In this document: piece by piece, positions 40,562 to 49,073 of the stretch
Numbering within the stretch: the first letter of the stretch is position 1
How the letters are laid out: every line of letters begins with the position of its first letter
Assembly (NCBI RefSeq): GCF_020089865.1
Contig: NZ_JAIRBM010000023.1
Coordinates: 1-64,000, forward strand
Direction of reading: 5' to 3'
DNA: 64,000 bases
Source of the DNA: Microvirga puerhi
GTDB lineage: Bacteria; Pseudomonadota; Alphaproteobacteria; Rhizobiales; Beijerinckiaceae
Notes under the pieces: model-generated
What the model saw: the letters and a program-made list of their open reading frames with translations, nothing else
What the model was told of the DNA's origin: nothing
Databases searched by the model: none
Program-made: the position numbers and the translations under genes

Positions 40562-41793
40562 CGACCCCACACTCCTTTGATCAGTCCGAGGATCTCAACA
40601 TTAACAGCATCCACCGACTCAAGCGCTCGGTCGTAGGCTGAGCGCCCCACGGAGCTGCGGTCGAGTTCATACAGGGACTGTTTCGTCAGGCCGGCATTGG
40701 CGATGGCCGTCGATTTCCAGGCTGTCGCCTTCAATACGTCGCCGCCGAAGAGATTGCGGAGCAGCGCGACGATCTGTGTCTCGGGAACATCGTTGGGATC
40801 GTGCCGAGTTATGAGGTAGCGGATGAAGTCGTGATCAAGATGACCACCCGCATCCTCCACCACAGAAATCAGCTCTGAAGTCATCAGAAGGAACTGATTC
40901 ATGGAGGCTACGTCGACCATCTGGGGATGGACCGTGATGAGCATCGCCGTGGCAGCGTTGAGCGCCCCGAGTGTTAAGTAGCCGAGCTGCGGAGGGCAGT
41001 CGATCACGACGATATCGTAGTCGTCCGCGACCTGGCTGATCGCTGTGGAGACGCGCCGGAAGAAAAGATCGTGGCCTCGTGCACTGCGCTCGATCATGGC
41101 GCGCGGCGTGTGATGCTCAAACTCCATAAGCTCGAGATTGCCAGGTACAAGGTCGATGCCTTCGAAGTAAGTTTTCCGAACCACTTCCTTCATTGGCCGG
41201 CGATCCTCGTCATACCGGATCGCGCCATAGAGCGTCTCGTTCTCGGCGATGTCGAATTCTGGTTGGTAGCCAAACATGGCCGACAGGGAGGCCTGTGGAT
41301 CGAGGTCGATCGCTAGTACGCGGAATCCCTGCAGTGCGAGATACTGCGCGAGGTAGAGCGACGTCGTTGTCTTGGCCGAGCCACCCTTAAAGTTTGTGAC
41401 GGCGATGACCTGAAGCTTGTTATCGTCTCGGCGCCCTTGTTTGAAGTTCCCAGCCTCCCGCGGGCGGATGCCAGCAAGAAAGTCGCGCATCTCGTTGATT
41501 TGAGACAGCGTGTAGGAGCGTCGGCCGCCGGCCCCTATGGTTGGCATCGGGCCTTGATTGTCGAGCGACAGCTGGCGCAAATATCCGTCGGAGACCCCGA
41601 GAATTCTCGCAGCCTCACCGGAGGAAAACGACCTTAGAGCCTTACTCGCTGAGGGCGGGAATAGAACGGTGCTCAGTTGATGCAACTGTTGAGAGAGGAC
41701 ATTGGCATGACGGGCGATCCGTGCCGATGTGCTCTCGCCCGAATGCTCTGTCCGCGTTGCTGCCTGCGCCATGACCTTGTCCCAAAACGGCAT
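40558..41793 (-). CDS. repA: RepA, ParA-family partition ATPase
   Basis: 411 aa. An N-terminal DNA-binding part (SGEAARILGVSDGYLRQLSL) precedes the ATPase with deviant Walker A VTNFKGGSAKTTTSLYL, then VLAIDLDPQASLSAMFGYQP and IVVIDCPPQLGYLTLGAL. It drives plasmid partition with RepB and represses the operon. An ATG at 41772 is an alternative start. Confidence 0.95.
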   Translation of the reverse strand: MPFWDKVMAQAATRTEHSGESTSARIARHANVLSQQLHQLSTVLFPPSASKALRSFSSGEAARILGVSDGYLRQLSLDNQGPMPTIGAGGRRSYTLSQINEMRDFLAGIRPREAGNFKQGRRDDNKLQVIAVTNFKGGSAKTTTSLYLAQYLALQGFRVLAIDLDPQASLSAMFGYQPEFDIAENETLYGAIRYDEDRRPMKEVVRKTYFEGIDLVPGNLELMEFEHHTPRAMIERSARGHDLFFRRVSTAISQVADDYDIVVIDCPPQLGYLTLGALNAATAMLITVHPQMVDVASMNQFLLMTSELISVVEDAGGHLDHDFIRYLITRHDPNDVPETQIVALLRNLFGGDVLKATAWKSTAIANAGLTKQSLYELDRSSVGRSAYDRALESVDAVNVEILGLIKGVWGR

Positions 41794-41897
41794 GCCCTCG
41801 TTTAACGCTACTTTGCCGTTTTGTTGTTATGGCCACGATTCGGCGAGTCGAGCAAGTTTTTTAGTCCTAATAAACTGTTAACACGGGCTCGCTTCGG

Positions 41898-41913
41898 GTT
41901 GTCAGCTGACAAC
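41898..41913. promoter_or_regulatory. parS: parS site upstream of repA
   Basis: A third exact copy of GTTGTCAGCTGACAAC, 105 bases before the repA start and between divergent repA and the WGR gene. Confidence 0.9.
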
Positions 41914-42005
41914 ATCGCGAACCCATCAAGAGCTGGAATCATTCGATGGTCCTTTGATTCCATCTTTGAATTGGATCATCTCGCACTGGTGCGTAACGCT
42001 ACCGA

Positions 42006-42467
42006 ATGCACCAAATCAAGATCCAATACCTAGTCCTCGCCCGCTGCGATCACACTGCGAACATCGCCCGGTTTTATGTGCTCGCTATCGAAGAGAGTCT
42101 GTTTGGGAACGCTGCGCTAGTCCGCGAATGGGGCCGTATCGGCACCTCAGGCCAGCGCAAAGTTGAACTGCATGAAAATGAAGAAGTGGCTATCGTGGCC
42201 CTTGAGACCTGGCTGAGGCGCAAACAGAGGCGCGGATACCATATCAGGGAAGCCAGATTTAGGCCTTTGGAGTCGACTTCGTCGAACTGCGATGGACAGT
42301 CATCGACCTGCGGAGAAGCTCTTAGGCGCGACCCTGCGCCTTGTCCTCCTCGTCGAGGCAGTTGCGGCACGTTAGACAGGGAAGGGGTCCACGAACAGGC
42401 TACAACTGTCACAAACACTGGGGAGGGCCAGGGAAGGAGAGAAGGTCTCGCGCGGCATCTCACCTAA
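42006..42467 (+). CDS. WGR-domain protein
   Basis: 153 aa as open frame. Residues 1-85 form a WGR domain (ALVREWGRIGTSGQRKVELH, then ALETWLRRKQRRGY). The remaining 65 residues are low-complexity and Cys/Pro/Gly-rich and may be read-through into non-coding DNA. WGR domains bind nucleic acid ends in PARPs; small free WGR proteins are common on rhizobial plasmids, with unknown role. Bases 42468-42670 show no gene. Confidence 0.65.
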   Translation: MHQIKIQYLVLARCDHTANIARFYVLAIEESLFGNAALVREWGRIGTSGQRKVELHENEEVAIVALETWLRRKQRRGYHIREARFRPLESTSSNCDGQSSTCGEALRRDPAPCPPRRGSCGTLDREGVHEQATTVTNTGEGQGRREGLARHLT

Positions 42468-42670
42468 CGTGGAATACCCGCTAGCTTCGACTGCAGGGTA
42501 AATAACCTTGCGCCATACTAGCAGGGGAAGCCGCCTCGATGTCCCGGGGAAACTCACCGGCTGGAAGCGGGGAGGGGACGCTCTACGGAGTGGATACTTG
42601 AGGTCACGTGTGGGGGTTAGTGCTTCGGCAGGCCGGGCCGCGGATCGCGGAGGCCATTAACTGCATGTGC

Positions 42671-43567
42671 CTACGATACAAGGCCAAGGCTCCTAGCACG
42701 ATCAAGTTGATTCTTCACAGAGGAGGCTGACCAACGGAGGCCGCCACGTGGAGTGCGCTCGCGCATGCGTTCCATCTGCGCCCCAATCTCTCTGAGCGAG
42801 AGGTTTGGATCAGCCATGGCGATACCGGCAATCAGCGTCATGAGGCGGTCCTGCGGACTCTTGCGCGCGGCAGGCTTGAGAAGGATCGGATCCGCCATGC
42901 GCTCCGACACGAGCTTAGCCACGGCGCGCCGCAGGCGGGCTACCGTCCACGATTGTCCGCCGTCGCTTAGCAGGTGCACTATGTCATCCCAGGGATGATG
43001 CGGTCGCATTCGACGAACCGTCGGCAGCCACCGGTCTGCGCTGGCGATGAGCCGATCGAGGTAGACCTTCTCACGGGCGAGGGCGATCTTCCGGATGGCT
43101 TCTGGATTCCGTTCACGCATCCCCGGATTCCCCGGTTTCCTGCCTCGCGCCTTGGCAGCCTTGATGCCGGCCTTGGTGCGCTCTGAGATGAGAGAACGTT
43201 CCAGTTGCGCGACTGCGCCAAGCACCTGCAGGGAGAACATGCCTTGCGGCGTCGAGGTCTCAATCGGATCCCGGAGAGAACGGAAATAGGCCTTCTTGGC
43301 TTGTAGTGCTTCGATCACCTCAAGGAGGTGGCTGACGGAGCGTGCCAGCCGATCGAGCCGTACCACGACCAAGACTTCTCCCGGCTGGATCTCGCCGATG
43401 AGCCGCGCAAGCACCGGCCGGGCCCGGCTCGCGCCGGAGCCGTGTTCTTGGTGGATCACCTCGCAGCCGGCAGCGCGCAATTCGTCAACCTGGGCGTCAT
43501 GCGCCTGATCCTCAGTAGAGACGCGCGCATAGCCGATAAGGCGCTTTTTGGAAGGAGAGGGGGCCAT
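42671..43567 (-). CDS. Serine recombinase (resolvase/invertase family) with long C-terminal part
   Basis: 298 aa from the ATG at 43567, which has GGAG upstream; an in-frame ATG at 43606 would add 13 residues. The catalytic domain is complete: GYARVSTEDQAHDAQ with the nucleophile Ser, LVVVRLDRLARSVSHLL and AVAQLERSLISERTKAGI. A resolvase-type tail follows and then about 150 extra residues with a second helical DNA-binding region (SASSVKNQLDRARSLG). It may be the resolvase of a Tn3-type element whose broken transposase lies at 57266-58645 (inference). Confidence 0.88.
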   Translation of the reverse strand: MAPSPSKKRLIGYARVSTEDQAHDAQVDELRAAGCEVIHQEHGSGASRARPVLARLIGEIQPGEVLVVVRLDRLARSVSHLLEVIEALQAKKAYFRSLRDPIETSTPQGMFSLQVLGAVAQLERSLISERTKAGIKAAKARGRKPGNPGMRERNPEAIRKIALAREKVYLDRLIASADRWLPTVRRMRPHHPWDDIVHLLSDGGQSWTVARLRRAVAKLVSERMADPILLKPAARKSPQDRLMTLIAGIAMADPNLSLREIGAQMERMRERTPRGGLRWSASSVKNQLDRARSLGLVS

Positions 43568-43581
43568 CGACGGTGCTCCGG

Positions 43582-43597
43582 GACACTCTTTAGTGTC
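43582..43597. promoter_or_regulatory. Palindrome upstream of the recombinase
   Basis: GACACT-CTTT-AGTGTC lies 15 bases before the recombinase start. It could be its operator or part of a res site. Confidence 0.35.
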
Positions 43598-43606
43598 TTT
43601 GTACAT

Positions 43607-44265
43607 TTTCGCTTGTGATGAGCAACTGGTCGTTTGAAGACGATCGGTGAGGCGTTTTGTTTACCATCCGAAGAGGGTAGGACTTCCCCCAGGCCTGCTA
43701 AAATGGCTTAAAACAAGGACTTCTAAGGCCGATCGGCTGTTCATAGGCTTCCACAAGCACCCTTGATGAGACCTTATATGTAATAGATCGCGATGCAGCC
43801 GGGCAGAACAGCTTAAAATCGTCTATGAGACCGTAGCCAGTCCCAGCTTAGCTTCCATTGCCCCTGTTCTCTTGTTTTATCGCAACAACTTAGCAGTTGG
43901 GCGAAAGCGTAGCTTCTGGAGCAAGCGGGGCAGATTGGGGTAGGAGCAGTTCTTGTTCCCACCCCAAGGACCGGCCGCGATCAGGAGTATCCGCAAGGCT
44001 CACTCGGCTCAAATCATAGGCCCGAGCGAGTGAGCTATTGAGAAGAAGCTTGCAAAGTGCCCCGCGATTAGAGACCCCATCAGATCTTGTTCCGACCCCA
44101 AAGCGGCAACCTTGCACCGCAGTAGCCGAAGTTTCCGGACCAGGTTGGACGGTCACCTTCATTCTGGGGGGAAGCTCTAAAAAATGGAGCCAGGAAGCCG
44201 CGCAAGATTTTCCGATTGAGCGGACTTCGCCAGATATTTCCGCCATCTGCCTTTTCTGCCTCGAT
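43607..44265. other. Non-coding region with repeats upstream of the sigma-54 promoter
   Basis: No gene is supported here. An 18-base element TCTTGTTCC(C/G)ACCCCAA occurs at 43951-43968 and 44085-44102, 134 bases apart. An inverted repeat GCTCACTCG...CGAGTGAGC lies at 43998-44035. These lie 170-320 bases upstream of the sigma-54 promoter, the usual place for activator-binding enhancers, and could be sites for the NtrC-like protein at 54356. Confidence 0.45.
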
Positions 44266-44281
44266 TGGCACGCTTCTTGCT
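44266..44281 (+). promoter_or_regulatory. Sigma-54 promoter of the aminotransferase gene
   Basis: TGGCAC-GCTTC-TTGCT matches the -24/-12 consensus exactly, with GG and GC ten bases apart. It predicts a start near 44292 and a 134-base leader. It also rules out an in-frame start at 44216, upstream of the promoter. Confidence 0.88.
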
Positions 44282-44425
44282 ACAGCGGCTTGCGATGCGC
44301 GCATCTTCCTGCTGTGGCGACGTGGGGCCGCCGCTTGCAGCGTGCCCGGTTTCCTGGCCGGGCGCTCCGTCTTTGCTCCGCTTCGGCTCGCCGTCTGGCG
44401 AGCTAGTCCAAACCCGAGAGCTTCC

Positions 44426-45772
44426 ATGAATTTCATGCAGATCCAGACGACGGCGACCCAGACCAGCGGCGCCCTGTTCGAGGCCGCGCGCCGGCTTATC
44501 CCGGGCGGTGTCAATAGTACCGCCCGTGCCCAGTGGTCCGGCTGGACGCCCCACCCGCTGTTCGTCGAGAAGGGTTTCGGCTCGCAGGTCCAGGACGTCG
44601 ACGGCAATGTGTATATCGACTACCTGCTGGGCCTCGGCCCGATGATCCTTGGTCACAGACCTCTGGCCGTCACGCAGGCCGTCGTCGATTTCATCCAGCA
44701 GCGGGGAACGGTCTTCGCGCTGCCAACGGCCGACGAGGCGGTTCTCGCACAGAAGATCGTGGATGCGCTCCCGTCCGTGGAGCGAGTGCGACTTTGCAAC
44801 ACCGGCACCGAGGCCGTGCTCTATGCTACCCGCCTCGCGCGCGCATTTACGGGGCGAACCAAGATCATCCGCTTCGAAGGCATGTATCACGGCTTCTCCG
44901 ATGCCGTGTATTGGAGCAAGCATCCCGCCATCGAGAAGGCGGGACCCGACAGCCAGCCGTACCCGGTACCGCAGGGTCCCGGCCTGCCCGCCGGTGTCGA
45001 AGCCAACCTCATTATCCTGCCCTGGAACGATGCAGATGCGCTGAAAGCGGCGATCGAGACCCACGGCAACAAGATCGCCGCGGTCCTGACCGAGCCCGTC
45101 ATGTGCAACACGGGCTGCATCCTGCCGGAGCCCGGTTATCTCGAGACCATGCGCGCGATGACCGAAAAGGCCGGGATCGTGCTGATTTTCGACGAGGTCA
45201 TCACAGGCTTCCGCCTGTCGATCGGTGGCGCCCAGGCGCGCCTGAGGATCACGCCGGATCTCTCCGTGTTCGCAAAGGGGCTGGGCGGTGGCTTCCCGGT
45301 TGCGGCGCTCGGTGGGCGCCGGGACATCATGGCGCTGGTCGACGATGGACGGGTTTCCATGGCCGGCACCTATACGGCGAACGGTATTGCCGTGGCAGCC
45401 GCCAACGCGACGCTCGACGAGCTCAGTGCGCCAGGCTTTTACGATGCCCTTGACGCCGTTTCGGACCGCCTGCGATACGGGCTTCAGGACGTGCTGACGA
45501 AGGCAGGGCTGCCGGCCCACGTCGTGGGGATCGGCGCCTTGATGCAGGTCTGGTTCACGACCCGGCCGATCAGGAATTACCGTGACGCAGAGCGGTTTGC
45601 GGACCAGCAACTCTTCGATCGGTGGTGGCGCGGCATGCTCTCCCGCGGCGTTCTGTTCCATCCGGGCGCCTACGAAAATCTCTTCGTCTCGGCCGCGCAT
45701 ACCCAAGAGGACATTGACGCAACCTTGGACGCCGCCCGGGACGTCGCACGCGAGCTCGCGTCGGCCATTTGA
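44426..45772 (+). CDS. PLP-dependent class III aminotransferase, glutamate-1-semialdehyde mutase-like
   Basis: 448 aa from the ATG at 44426 (MNFMQIQT). The GSA-aminomutase-like N-terminus is LFEAARRLIPGGVNSTARAQ. PLP-site elements are LCNTGTEAVLYATRLARAF, MYHGFSD, LIFDEVITGFRL and the Schiff-base Lys in LSVFAKGLGGGFPVAALGG. The family transfers amino groups on small ketones/aldehydes or moves them within a molecule. Placement under a sigma-54 promoter with biosynthetic genes argues against the housekeeping heme role. The substrate is unknown. Confidence 0.85.
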   Translation: MNFMQIQTTATQTSGALFEAARRLIPGGVNSTARAQWSGWTPHPLFVEKGFGSQVQDVDGNVYIDYLLGLGPMILGHRPLAVTQAVVDFIQQRGTVFALPTADEAVLAQKIVDALPSVERVRLCNTGTEAVLYATRLARAFTGRTKIIRFEGMYHGFSDAVYWSKHPAIEKAGPDSQPYPVPQGPGLPAGVEANLIILPWNDADALKAAIETHGNKIAAVLTEPVMCNTGCILPEPGYLETMRAMTEKAGIVLIFDEVITGFRLSIGGAQARLRITPDLSVFAKGLGGGFPVAALGGRRDIMALVDDGRVSMAGTYTANGIAVAAANATLDELSAPGFYDALDAVSDRLRYGLQDVLTKAGLPAHVVGIGALMQVWFTTRPIRNYRDAERFADQQLFDRWWRGMLSRGVLFHPGAYENLFVSAAHTQEDIDATLDAARDVARELASAI

Positions 45773-46026
45773 TGTGCCGTAAGTGACTGCGCCGCCGCTG
45801 CCGACCTCGAACGGCGAGGAACAGAGGCGGCGGCGCAGCGTCGGTCTGACCGATCCGGCGGCTTGACGAATGGCAGGCGCCCAGCCCTTGCGGAGTGTAA
45901 CGGTGGTTCAGCGAAGCCCAGCCTCATGCTCAACACCGGAATTGCTCCAACGGGCCGCGTGCCGGCAGATCCGCCTCCGCGGACCAGAGCCGCAAAGGAA
46001 GGCAAGAGCATAAGACCAGGCGAAGT

Positions 46027-46048
46027 CTGCGGGTCAGGACACCCGCAG
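46027..46048 (+). terminator. Hairpin between aminotransferase gene and phosphatase promoter
   Basis: CTGCGGGT-CAGGAC-ACCCGCAG, without a T-run. It could end the aminotransferase transcript or serve as an activator site; the rest of 45773-46150 is empty. Confidence 0.35.
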
Positions 46049-46150
46049 AAAGGGAGGGGGCTCCAAAATGTGTAGCTCGGTTTTTATAGGTACGGTCGTC
46101 CGCCACGTAGAATTCCAGGAAAAACAAGGAAATCATACCGGGCCTAAGAA

Positions 46151-46166
46151 TGGCACGGTTCTTGCG
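46151..46166 (+). promoter_or_regulatory. Sigma-54 promoter of the phosphatase-led operon
   Basis: TGGCAC-GGTTC-TTGCG, with GG and GC ten bases apart, lies 42 bases before the ATG at 46209. It shares the core TGGCACG-N1-TTCTTGC with the promoter at 44266. Confidence 0.88.
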
Positions 46167-46208
46167 TAAAGGCGGCCAAGGTTCCTTCTTTCTCTCCTGA
46201 CTGAATCC

Positions 46209-46886
46209 ATGAACACACATTTTCGGGTACTTTGCGATTTCGACGGTACCATCGCCCTCGATGACGTGACGGATGCTCTCCTCGCCGCCTTCGCCGACCC
46301 GGAATGGGAGACGGTCGAGGAGGCCTGGAAGGCTGGCCGGATCGGTTCGGGTGAGTGCATGCGCCAGCAGGTGTCACTGTTGCGTGCCGGGTTGGACGAC
46401 GTGAATGCGCTGCTCGACCGGCTGCCGATCGATCCAACGTTCCCGGCCTTCGTCCGCCTCTGCCAAGGGCGCGGCATCGACGTGGAGGTCGTCAGTGATG
46501 GACTCGATCACGCCATCAACCGCATCCTGGTGCGCGAGGGACTGTCACTCGAGGTCAGAGCCAACCGGCTCGTGCATTCGGCCGCGGGAGGGTGGGCGCT
46601 CGAGTTCCCGCACGCCGCCGACACGTGCCGTGTTCAGGCCGCGAACTGCAAATGTGCCGCCGCTTCCGGAGGGCGCGATACGCTGACAGTCTTGGTGGGC
46701 GACGGTCGCTCGGATATCTGCCTCGCCGAGCGGGTCGATTTCGTTTTCGCAAAGAGCTTTGGCGGCATGCCCTCGACCTTGCTGGAGCATTGCCGGACCC
46801 ATAGCATCCCGCACCGGGCATTCGAAAGCTTCGCCGAGGTGGCCGAGGGTCTCACCGAACTCGGCGCATTCCGGGATGCCGCGTGA
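46209..46886 (+). CDS. MtnX-like HAD-IB phosphatase
   Basis: 225 aa. HAD motifs are complete: DFDGTIALDDVTD with the nucleophile Asp, VEVVSDGLDHAINRIL, and VLVGDGRSDICLAERVDFVF. It resembles MtnX and phosphoserine-phosphatase-like enzymes. In this operon it would remove phosphate from an intermediate, not serve methionine salvage (inference). First gene after the second sigma-54 promoter. Confidence 0.82.
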   Translation: MNTHFRVLCDFDGTIALDDVTDALLAAFADPEWETVEEAWKAGRIGSGECMRQQVSLLRAGLDDVNALLDRLPIDPTFPAFVRLCQGRGIDVEVVSDGLDHAINRILVREGLSLEVRANRLVHSAAGGWALEFPHAADTCRVQAANCKCAAASGGRDTLTVLVGDGRSDICLAERVDFVFAKSFGGMPSTLLEHCRTHSIPHRAFESFAEVAEGLTELGAFRDAA

Positions 46887-46950
46887 CCGCCGTGGCGCTC
46901 CAGCCTCGCGAAGGGGCTGGCGTTTCCGGCCGCAGCGGGGGCGGCGCCGC

Positions 46951-47862
46951 ATGACGATAGCGCTCACGGTCCTTGATACCGATGCGACCCTCACCAGCCA
47001 GCCCGCCATTCGTGACCGTCTGGCCGCGGCGCAGGCGCGGCGCATAGACCTTCTGGATCTTGGTCCCTCCCTGCGGTTGTGGGCTTGGGAATCCGATTTC
47101 GACGCCTTTCGTGCCCGCCTGCCGCAATTCCGATCGGGCATGACCAACGTCTTCATGGCGGGTTCGGGGGATTTCCATCATCTGACGGCCGCCCTCGTCG
47201 AACGCGCGGATCGTCCCCTGACGGTCATTCACTTCGACAACCATCCGGACGGCGCGTGGAGCTTTCCGCGCCGCCACTGCGGTTCCTGGGTCAACGCGGC
47301 GCTGGCGCTCGCTCACGTCCGAAAGATGATCACGATCGGATGCTGTAGCGATGATCTCGCGCGGCTGGGCGGTCGCACCCCCTGGATGCAGGCCCTCCAG
47401 AGCGGTCGCCTTGAGGTTCACCCCTGGTCCAGGCCGCCGGCCACGTTGCGGCGGGGCGTTCACAGGATCCCGGGGCATCGAACCGAAGGCCGCACGTTAC
47501 ATTGGAATAGTCTGGCCGGGACCACGTGGGACGGCTTCGTCGACGATCTGGTTAGGCAGGTCGCGGGCGAGACCCTGTGGATCAGTATCGACAAGGACGT
47601 ACTCGGACCCGCGGAGGCCGCGACGAACTGGGATCAGGGTTCCATGCCGCTGGCCTACCTGGAAGAGGCTCTGGCCGCACTGGCGAGCGATGCTCCGATT
47701 GCCGGCGTGGACATCTGCGGGGAGTACACCCCGCGCCGCCACCGCCACCCGGCGAAACGGCTGGAGGCCTGGATCGATCAGCCAAACGACGCGCCAGCAG
47801 GCACCGCCATCAATGAAGCGACCAATGCCCGCCTTCTAAACCTCCTCGAGGCCATCCTGTGA
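46951..47862 (+). CDS. Arginase/agmatinase-family ureohydrolase
   Basis: 303 aa from the ATG at 46951. Metal ligands of the family can be seen: GSGDFHH, IHFDNHPDGAWSF (Asp-x-His-x-Asp) and LWISIDKDVLGP. Divergence from the usual spacing (for example GVDICGEYTPRRHRH at the end) suggests a substrate other than arginine, perhaps another guanidine or amide. The gene overlaps the next one by four bases. Confidence 0.8.
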   Translation: MTIALTVLDTDATLTSQPAIRDRLAAAQARRIDLLDLGPSLRLWAWESDFDAFRARLPQFRSGMTNVFMAGSGDFHHLTAALVERADRPLTVIHFDNHPDGAWSFPRRHCGSWVNAALALAHVRKMITIGCCSDDLARLGGRTPWMQALQSGRLEVHPWSRPPATLRRGVHRIPGHRTEGRTLHWNSLAGTTWDGFVDDLVRQVAGETLWISIDKDVLGPAEAATNWDQGSMPLAYLEEALAALASDAPIAGVDICGEYTPRRHRHPAKRLEAWIDQPNDAPAGTAINEATNARLLNLLEAIL

Positions 47863-48209
47863 CGCCGGTGCTGATCATCCTGATGGCCGCCACGATCCTT
47901 CTCGAGGTCGCCGGTCAGATCGCCTTCAAGATGGGCCTTTCGGGAGCGCCCGAAGGTCCGGTGTGGCGAAAGGTCCTTACGAGCCCGGCCATTGTCCTAG
48001 GGGTTGCGGCGTATGCGGTCGAACTTGTGCTGTGGCTTGGCGTGCTCTCCCAGGCACCGCTGAGCATCGCCTTCCCTTTGGCGGCCCTTTCCTATTGCGG
48101 CGTGCTCCTGGCGAGCCGTGCGGTGCTCGGCGAGCCTGTCTCGACTCGACGTTGGCTCGGGGCCACGGTCATCACCCTCGGTGTCGCGCTGGTTTGCCTA
48201 AGTGCCTGA
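47859..48209 (+). CDS. SMR/EamA-type small membrane transporter, subunit 1
   Basis: 116 aa from a GTG, four membrane helices. The first has the glutamate typical of the family (AATILLEVAGQIAFKMGL); the last reads WLGATVITLGVALVCLSA. Size and topology resemble SMR pumps and the ArnE half of the ArnEF flippase. A second such gene lies at 50212, so a heterodimer is likely. Confidence 0.8.
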   Translation: MTPVLIILMAATILLEVAGQIAFKMGLSGAPEGPVWRKVLTSPAIVLGVAAYAVELVLWLGVLSQAPLSIAFPLAALSYCGVLLASRAVLGEPVSTRRWLGATVITLGVALVCLSA

Positions 48210-48221
48210 GAAGGATCCAAC

Positions 48222-49073
48222 ATGATCACCGACAACAGCTTCACGTTCGAAGGCGGACCCGTGGCCCTGCTGCTGGTCCATGGCCTGACGGGCACGCCTT
48301 CCGAAATGAAGGGAATAGGCAAGGCAATTGCGCGGCGTGGCTACACCGTGCATGGCGTGCAACTCGCCGGCCATTGTGGTGACGAGGCTGACCTCGTAAG
48401 GACGGGCTGGCGCGACTGGAGCCGCAGCGTCGAAGCTGCCTTTGACCGGCTCCGAGCGAAACACGAGACGGTCTATGTGGGCGGACTGTCGATGGGCGCG
48501 CTGCTCTCGATCAAGCTGGCCGCGGACCGTCCGGGGGAGGTGGCCGGCCTCGCGCTGTACTCCACGACGCTGTTCTACGATGGCTGGGCGATCCCGAAGA
48601 CGCGGGTGCTGGTGAAGCCGGCCCTCGCGCTGGGCTTCGCGAAGTGGGTCCGCTTTGTCGAGGCGCCGCCCTACGGCCTGAAGGATGACCGGATTCGGGA
48701 ACGGATTGCCCGCGCCATGCTGGGCGGCGACAGCGCGAGCAGCGGGAACGCCGCCACCCCGGGCCGCAGCCTTGTCGAGCTTCACCGGCTGAGCGCCGAG
48801 GTGAAACGCGCGCTCCCCTCCGTCCGGACCCCGGCGCTCGTCGTCCACGCCCGGCACGACGACATGACCAGCCTGCGGAACGCGAACTATGTGGCGAGCC
48901 GGATCGGCGGCGACGTCGAGAAGGTGATCCTCGAGAACAGCTATCACATGGTGACGCTCGACCGCGACCGTGACCACCTCGTCGGCCGGACAGTCGACTT
49001 CATGGGCCGCCAACGGCGTCTGCGGGTTGCGAAGAACGAGAATGTCATGCCCCTCAGGACAGCCCGCCGATGA
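48222..49073 (+). CDS. Esterase/lipase-like alpha/beta hydrolase
   Basis: 283 aa. Oxyanion region LLLVHGLTGTPSEMKGIG, nucleophile elbow YVGGLSMGALLSIKLA, catalytic Asp in HARHDDMTS and His in NSYHMVTLDRD. It belongs to the Est30-like carboxylesterase group. In the cluster it may release or transfer an acyl chain. Its end overlaps the next gene (ATGA). Confidence 0.85.
   Translation: MITDNSFTFEGGPVALLLVHGLTGTPSEMKGIGKAIARRGYTVHGVQLAGHCGDEADLVRTGWRDWSRSVEAAFDRLRAKHETVYVGGLSMGALLSIKLAADRPGEVAGLALYSTTLFYDGWAIPKTRVLVKPALALGFAKWVRFVEAPPYGLKDDRIRERIARAMLGGDSASSGNAATPGRSLVELHRLSAEVKRALPSVRTPALVVHARHDDMTSLRNANYVASRIGGDVEKVILENSYHMVTLDRDRDHLVGRTVDFMGRQRRLRVAKNENVMPLRTARR

Noticed and set aside
44177..45706. 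509-residue open frame on the minus strand
   Set aside because: It is antisense to the aminotransferase, which has full PLP motifs; the antisense product is Arg/His/Gly-rich without any domain. High-GC shadow.
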